This document shows positions 57,998 through 64,000 of a stretch of 64,000 nucleotides of DNA, one piece after another. The notes beneath the pieces are model-generated. The model was not told the DNA's origin. It did not search any database and saw only the letters and a program-made list of their open reading frames with translations. Within the stretch, counting starts at the first letter, position 1. The number at the start of each line of letters is the position of its first letter. A program made the position numbers and the translations under genes. The stretch comes from Gonium pectorale (taxonomy: Eukaryota; Chlorophyta; Chlorophyceae; Chlamydomonadales; Volvocaceae), in NCBI GenBank assembly GCA_001584585.1, contig LSYV01000022.1, forward strand, positions 91,364-155,363, read 5' to 3'.

Positions 57998-60070
57998 CTG
58001 CGGGAGCTGGCGGGCGGGGAAGGCGGCTGTGACAGGATTCAGCTAACCAGCAAACGTGTGGGGCTGCCAAATGGCGGAGGCTCCGGGGAGTGCGGCCCGT
58101 TGCGGGTGGAGCCCGGCGAAGATGCTCCCGCAGACCCGCACGCCGCAGCAAGCAGTGCACATGCTCGGGCTGTCAGGTTCTGGATATTACTTACCACGCC
58201 ACGCCACTTACCACGCCACGATGGGGCGCAGCTCCGTCGTCGTCAGTCGCAACAGCTGACCTCAACCGGCCAGCCGCCCTGCCTGATGGGCGAGCAGGAA
58301 GGCACGCGACTAGCGTGTAGCACTCCCTGTGTAGATAATTTCACACGCTTTTGCTTTTGGGTAACCGCCTGCGGTCTTGCGGCCCACGCTGGCGTAGTGG
58401 TTGCGCCGCACCAGTCACTGTACCGCACCTGCAGACCCAAGGTGTGGGTCCCCACAACCGACACGCGTTCGCAATCGACCTTGCTTCGCCAAATGCTGAC
58501 GGTGCTGAGAAGGGCTGCCACCACGCAGGGCAGCAACCCACCACAGAAAGGAACCATGCCTCCATGCATCGGACAGCCATCGGGCAGCCATCGGGCAGCC
58601 TGAGTGGCGTTCCCAACGCAGTGTGCGTTTCAGTGCGCAGGTCAACAAAGGTTATCTGCTGCGCAGTGGCGTGTCTCACCCAAAGGAAAGCAGGCAGCAG
58701 CTGGTCGTGACTGGTGAGGTGTTGCTGTGAAGATACGTGTAGCGTAAAGTGACGAGGTAGCACAGCAACACGGCACCTGCAGCGAATGTATGCGGACTTG
58801 GAACATCGTTCTAATTGAGGTGTCGAGCGAAACGGCCGTGCAAAGCCTCATCGGCACACCGCATTCCGATGCAGCTCACATGGCCCACAGCAGCAGAATC
58901 GACACAGGAGGCGGACGTCTCCTGGCCTAAGGCCTATCACGAACCGGCAGACCCTATCCCAGGGAATGCTTCACAACCATGCAACACCGCTCACTGATGC
59001 ACAACCACAGAGGGCGCCGCCGCACGATGCGCTGCCCATGGCAGTCAAGCACGGACAGATAGGAATAACCAGCCGGGGATACGTGCGGGCATGACGTGGT
59101 CAGCTTTGCCAACCACACCGCTGTCGGTGTACCGAACCGCCGCTACGCAGAGCCGTACGCCGCAAGCCTCCCAAGTAACCACATGCCGTCGAGGTACTAA
59201 CTGACCGTGTGAGCCCACGCCAAGTTGCCCACTGGGTCCTTCCCTCAGCGCCGGCCCATACCAGCCCAGCCCGCACTCCCACAAACAAGCTGCTAAGGTC
59301 AGGTACCTCCACTGCACAAGTCAGGGTGACCCGCCGCCGCCGAGCTACTCGGGAGCCACCGTGAGGTCGGTGCCTCCTGTTGCGCTCGGCCCCGCTGCGG
59401 CCGGCAGCGCTCTCCGGGGCCGCCGACTGGGGACTAGCTCCCGGGGCCGCAGCTGGCCACCACCCTCGGCGGCGCTGTCGGGTGCGGGGGAGGCCGTGGA
59501 GAGACCCGACCCAGGCGGTGCAGGCGGGTCCGCGGGCGCCCGCTCTCGCCGCGGCGGCGGTCTGCGCTGGCCGACTCCACCTCCTCCTGGGATGGTGCCC
59601 CCGGCAGAAAGGGCAGCGGGCGACACGCGACACTGAGGCGGTCAGCCTCTGCCTGGGAGCCAGCAGCCGCCCGGCAGGCTGCGGAGGCCCCCGGCCCTGC
59701 CCCTCAGCAAGGGTGGCTGGGGCGCCCTCCTCAGGCGCAGATGTGGGTGCCGTCTCCGCCGCCGCTATAGCTGCCGTGTCTGTCTGGCCGCACCACCCGG
59801 GTCCGCGTCCACAGGCGTGGGGCTAGGTGGCAGCAGCACGGAGGCGGGAGACCCCAGCGCGGCACGTGGTGTGGGCCCTTCGGTGGCCGCCACACTGCTT
59901 CCAGCGGCTGTACTGAATAGGTGCTCCCCAATGCCTCCCCCGCCCACAACCGCCCCCAGCAGCAGCAGTCGGCAAGGTACTCGTCCTGCGCCGCCTCGCC
60001 GCCGCTCAGCGCATCAGTACGGCGTGTTCTGTACTACAGTAGCTGTCCCTCGCTTTAATGCAATTCGGTG
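57998..60070. other. region without recognised genes between the MPP10-like fragment and the T-poor segment
   Basis: I looked here for the missing N-terminal Mpp10 exons and found none. A triplicated CAGCCATCGGG motif sits at about 58568-58600. GC-rich open frames at 59100-59840 on both strands look compositional. Confidence 0.4.
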
Positions 60071-60079
60071 ATGACCCGG

Positions 60080-60700
60080 TGGACGCAACCGGACCCCAAG
60101 GCATTGACGAGGACCTTTACACAGCGGAGAGAGCAAACACGCGCAGCGAACGCAAGAAGCGCAGCAAGCGCGGCGAGCGCAACAGCGGCAACCAGCCAAA
60201 AAACCCAGTGGCGCCGGCGGCGAGCCAAACGCCCCCGCAAGCTGCCAAGCAGGAAAACCGGACGCAGCCGACCGCCGCGACCAGCCGGAACCCGCCGGTG
60301 CCACACAGCGCAAACCAGCGCGCCAGAACGAAACAACGACGTCGGGCGCCCGCGCCCGAGGCCCAACCGAACACCCACCGGCCATCAAAGACCGGCCGAC
60401 CCGAACCCCAAGCCGCCAGCACCGGCGGCTGCCGCGCGCCGCGCACCAGGCAGGTGCGCGGCCCGGCCGCCCCAGGTTCCTGAAACGAAGCACGCGAGAG
60501 CTAGCGCGGGGAGTAAAAACTGGACCCGGGGCCGAAACTCAAAAAACCTCCCCGCAGCTCTCGCGCGCGCGCCCGCGACCGACCACCACACACCTCCCCT
60601 ACCGGCCACGCTCCAACCGGGCGGGGACCATACGGCCGTCCGCCCGGGCGCGCCGGAACCCCCGCGAAGCACCCCCGACCCAAAACCCGCGCCCGGTGTC
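60080..60700 (+). other. T-depleted, strand-asymmetric segment with two overlapping open frames
   Basis: For about 620 bp the + strand is very poor in T (mostly A, C and G). Two + frames are open through it: 60058-60483 and 60068-60799. Both give Pro/Arg/Thr/Ala-rich basic sequence without a domain. A retroelement gag-like remnant or a low-complexity exon are possible; neither is shown. Confidence 0.45.
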
Positions 60701-60947
60701 CGGCAGGGGTCGCTCGCCGTGCAGATGCGCCGCCGCTCCGAGGGCTGCGAACGGGTGGGACAGAGCCGGGAGGCTCGGCGACACATGGGAGGGAAGTGAG
60801 TCAGCTCGCAAGCGATGCAAGCTCTCAACTGTGAAGGCAGAATGCCGAACAGGGAGAGCGAGCAGCGCTAAGCTCAGGACAGCTGTACTACTTCCGTACA
60901 TAACTCTGCTTAGCCCTTCCGGGGCTTCGCCCCTCCAGGCCTAAGCC

Positions 60948-61097
60948 TTAATTTAGCACGTTGCCCCGCCCGAACACGCGCTTCAGCTGCCGGTCCCGTA
61001 GCTGCGTCGAGCCGTTCTTGGTCCGCCGGTGCTCGCCGTTGGCCAGGAAGTGGGTCGGCCCGTCCACCTCCACCGCCAGCCGCCGGCCGCCCTCCAG
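60948..61097 (-). pseudogene. RAP-domain exon, probably remnant of an OPR/RAP organelle RNA-binding protein
   Basis: After an acceptor GGTATAG on the minus strand, 49 codons read LEGGRRLAVEVDGPTHFLAN then RRTKNGSTQLRDRQLKR, and end in a stop at 60950-60948. VEVDGPxHF...(R)TxxGSTxLRxRxLxR is the core signature of the RAP domain, found at the C-terminus of many algal octatricopeptide-repeat (OPR) proteins that control chloroplast or mitochondrial RNAs. The domain normally continues with a hydrophobic ending (VVxVPxxEW) that is missing here. No OPR repeats are recognised upstream (61100-61900, minus). It may be a truncated paralogue or a broken gene. Confidence 0.55.
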
Positions 61098-61472
61098 CTA
61101 TACCACCGCATCCACCGAAAAAAAAAACCGAGCGGTCAAGATGTGGCAGCCAATGCTCCCCCTGGACCGCAAACGATGGCGGAAAGGTGGCCGGACGGCC
61201 ATGTATGGCTGCAGTCCCAACGTCTGGAAGGCAAGTGACCGGGCCGGTACGCCACACCACGCTGCAGACCCCAACGAAGCGATGGCAGCCCCATGGATCA
61301 AGTTGCCAAACACAGTCAGCAGGTTCGGGACCTCGTGGGTTTCGCTGCTGCAGCCGTTGCCATCATACCTTCACGGCCAAGCTCCCAGCATCCCAGCTGT
61401 ACGCCCTGGCCTCTATGCTCTATCCACTTCGCCAGGGTAGGCAGGTCAGGGCAGCCACGCACGCAGCACCTC

Positions 61473-61525
61473 GCCGAGACGACCACCGGCGGCGGCACTG
61501 GCCGAGACGACCACCGGCGGCGGCA
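61473..61525 (+). repeat. 25-bp unit duplicated with 28-bp period
   Basis: The unit starting GCCGAGACGACCACCGGCGG occurs at 61473 and 61501, separated by CTG. Confidence 0.8.
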
Positions 61526-62848
61526 GCGGACGCCCTTCACGTCGCCCTCCCACGCTGCGTTCCCAGCCCCCTCCCCGACCACGGCCGACTCTATCCGCGC
61601 CACAGCCCCCGACGCCGCCGCGACTACTGCTGCTGACGGTGCCGCCGTCGCTGAGCCCGCCGCGCACGCGCTGCGCGCCCCGCCCCGCCCAAGGTCGTGG
61701 TGTAACGCGGCTGGTCTCATGGCGGGTCTGTATGCGCTCGGCCCCGGCCCTGCCCGCACCCCAGCTTTCACCGGCGCGGGCAGCAGGGCCTCTGCTGCCT
61801 TTTGCGACGGCCTCCCTGCTCAATGATGGCCTTATGTAGCGCAGATGCAGGAGTCGCGAGCCATAACGACCATCCACATAACCCCGGCGTGGCAGTGCGT
61901 CCCCGCACTGGCACCCCGCATGGCATTCACGGCTCCGAACTTGGCGGCAACGCTGAAGCTGCTATCAACATACCGGTACTGATATGCGTTGCGTACTCGG
62001 CACAGCATCGTCACGCACAACCCGACCCGGACAGATGTGCTTCATTGTACTGCATTGTGTATGCAGTGTACTACCCTGAACTAGTATAGTGGGTTCAACT
62101 CGCACGGACATCCCCCCGTTCGGCTTCGGGGGTAAGTGGTGTGAGGTTTGGATGTAGTGGTTGTTGCATCGAGTTTACACATCGCAAAGCCACTTACTTT
62201 TCTAGCGGATGCTGCTGGCCTTGGAGGGAGTAGTTGATGCTGGACCATCAATCTGATCCTGCGATGCTGGCTTGCCTGGGAGGGAGTTGGCCCTCGGACT
62301 ATCAACTTTCAAACTACCCATGGTCGCACACGCTTTGACGGGTACCTGTAACCATTTAACCCTTTAACCACCGAGTAGTGAGGCGTAGTTGCACAGCACC
62401 CTCGACGTTCGAGGGAGCGGCGCGTTTGATGGCTCCGAATGTCGATGAGGGTGGATGGCACTGCGCAGGCTCGTGCTTGTGACCCTACATCTATCCGCAA
62501 CACGTCCGAAAGGGGCCAGTACGCAACCCTGAATCCATATGTGTGCATACCGGTACTAAACTCCACATACGCCCCGTCAGCTTTCTGTACGAGATGTGAA
62601 CTGCTACCCGCCGAAGCCCTTGCGGTCCGGCCACGCTGGATTGTTGCGCTGAAAAGCCGTACACAGCGCAAGTTGCTTGGTGCGGGCCGCAAGGGCTCTT
62701 CGTTCCCATGAGCCCGAGATGCGCCTCACCCAGCCTGACCCAGCCTGGCTGGATGAGCAGCAGCTGCCTGGCCAGAACCACCATGGCAGACGCTACAAGC
62801 GAGAGAGGAGAGTTGAGAAAAGCTGCGTGGTTTGGGTTGGGTTGAGCT

Positions 62849-62866
62849 CAGGGGAGCTCTCCCCTG
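62849..62866. repeat. 8-bp hairpin CAGGGGAG-CT-CTCCCCTG
   Basis: A perfect stem with a two-base loop, flanked on both sides by TTGAGCT. Confidence 0.75.
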
Positions 62867-63091
62867 GTTGAGCTAACTTACTTCCGCTGTGCGCCGTTGT
62901 GCGCCTCGCTGGTTCATCAGGTTTCTCTCCCCCTCCATCACTCCAACCCCGCCCCCCCCCGCACATACATACAGCCGCACCGTCCCTCACCGTCCTGTCA
63001 GACAAGTTCATCGCGCGAGCCGCAGGCCACAGCACCACTCTCAGCAACTGAAGGGCCGAGAAGTAATTGCCGCCGCGCATCAGACAATAAT

Positions 63092-63414
63092 TATGGCCCG
63101 TTTCAATTCGAATCCCTGATTTGTGCGCGTTCAGTCGGGTACACTTGAGTGTTATTGGGTGAACCTCAATGAAATGCATTCCGTAGACCGCGGACAAAGA
63201 TTCTCGCCCGCGCATCCCCAGGACCCGCGGCAAAGCTTATCATATGCAGATTTCTCTCGGCAATCATGACACTCTTCGCGGCCAAAGCGAGGAGCTGCCT
63301 CCTCCACAGGTGCAGAACCATTAGACTCGAGAATTGAGTGAAAATTCTCCCGACCAAGAGTACTGAGTACTCTCCCAACCAAGAAGCAAGGGTTTCGAAT
63401 TGAAACGGGCCATA
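63092..63414. mobile_element. MITE candidate with 21-bp terminal inverted repeats
   Basis: TATGGCCCGTTTCAATTCGA(A) at 63092-63112 is repeated exactly in inverse orientation at 63394-63414. The outer TA on each side is compatible with the TA target duplication of Tc1/mariner-type elements, giving an element of about 320 bp. The interior has a further palindrome (AGAGTACT-G-AGTACTCT, about 63357-63373). No transposase is encoded, so it would be non-autonomous. Confidence 0.55.
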
Positions 63415-63665
63415 CAAGCGCTTTATGTGCCGATACGACATAATGTCGTCTGGAGGAGCATTCCAGACACGTACTGCTGCCCGACGTGCCACGTGCGTTC
63501 GAGCCGAACGTCCTGGAGACAACCGCGGGTCGTGCGTTCCAGCTGCATGCCGTGGTCGAAGAAAAGCATTGGACTTGTTTTGGGCTGACCATGCTCTTGT
63601 TTCGGGCGTGTTTCAAACCCACGTCCGATGAGCCCCTGTTCACAAGACATGAGACAGCTATACAT

Positions 63666-64000
63666 ATGGAAGGTACCGAAACAGGGCCCACCCATCTGGA
63701 CAGTGTAGGGTCTTGCCCAAATGAAGGGGCTTGCGGTGCGAGGCCAGCTGCGGACGAGGTGCTCGAGCGCAGAAGCTCATGGAGCAAGCTCATGGGTGCA
63801 GCTTGCGAGGTCAACGAGGACGTCACGCAGACAAGCGAAACCATGCTCTTCCTTGAGAGTCTTGTACTGGAGATGCGCGCTCGAGAGGCTGCTGTGTCGA
63901 CGCTCGGAACGCTACCAGCGCAACTCCCAAACCTGTTTTTGGAGCCTGCTGTAGCAATGGACGAAGAGAAAGGTGCGCATTCAGATGTTTGGCCTTGCCG
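63666..64000 (+). CDS. first exon of a kinase-like paralogue (3' cut by window edge)
   Basis: An ATG at 63666 opens a frame to a GTGCGC donor after 63972 (102 codons plus one base). The block ETMLFLESLVLEMRAREAAV then STLGTL parallels ETQLFLESLAHEAEVRAMAV then TTLHTL in exon 1 of the kinase-like gene at 54434-53981. Both exons end in phase 1 at a GTGCGY donor. I infer a related protein with the same N-terminal module; whether a kinase domain follows lies beyond the window. The start is the first ATG in frame but is not supported by anything else. No function is known for this module. Confidence 0.5.
   Translation, partial: MEGTETGPTHLDSVGSCPNEGACGARPAADEVLERRSSWSKLMGAACEVNEDVTQTSETMLFLESLVLEMRAREAAVSTLGTLPAQLPNLFLEPAVAMDEEKGAHSDVWPC

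Larger units (their letters stand above)
61098..63091. other. region without recognised genes before the MITE candidate
   Basis: It contains a 28-bp-period duplication (61473-61525) and a hairpin (62849-62866). Several Ala/Arg-rich open frames at 61187-61877 occur on both strands and look compositional. Confidence 0.4.

Overview
The window is nuclear DNA from a volvocine green alga (Chlamydomonas/Gonium/Volvox group). The evidence is very high GC, Ala/Gly/Pro-rich proteins, compact multi-exon genes with GT-AG introns of roughly 50-1100 bp, TGTAA near gene ends (the usual green-algal poly(A) signal), and two tandem pherophorin-type cell-wall genes. I cannot name the species. Exons were placed by joining reading-frame-consistent GT/GC...AG boundaries with protein-family landmarks; no alignment or transcript data were used.

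Layout. 1-6 kb: the 3' end of one pherophorin-like gene and a second pherophorin-like gene, both on +. 8.3-14.3 kb: an 11-exon NPL4 gene (+). 15.7-16.8 kb: a 5-exon UBE2E-like ubiquitin-conjugating enzyme (-), head-to-head with CDC6 (+, 17.2-21.4 kb). 22.9-26.6 kb: a GT49/LARGE-like glycosyltransferase (+). 28.1-28.2 kb: an unexplained pair of exon-like segments. 28.6-29.8 kb: POLD4 (+). 31.2-32.3 kb: a decayed LINE (-). 33.5-39.6 kb: a 12-exon PRIM2 (-). 43.3-47.4 kb: a large, mostly disordered protein of unknown function (-). 50.5-54.4 kb: a kinase-fold protein whose HRD aspartate is replaced by Ala (-). 57.2-61.1 kb: isolated exons resembling MPP10 and a RAP domain, probably gene relics. 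60.1-60.7 kb: an unusually T-poor segment. 63.09-63.41 kb: a mariner-like MITE candidate. 63.67 kb to the end: a first exon related to that of the 54 kb kinase (+).

Function. Four genes in a 31-kb stretch belong to DNA replication or replisome turnover: CDC6 (origin licensing), POLD4 (polymerase delta), PRIM2 (primase) and NPL4 (CDC48 adaptor, known elsewhere for unloading the CMG helicase). A ubiquitin E2 shares an intergenic region with CDC6. Whether this grouping is more than chance cannot be judged here. The pherophorins act in the extracellular matrix, and the glycosyltransferase probably in the Golgi. The 39.6-63.6 kb part is richer in repeats and relics than the 8-40 kb gene block.
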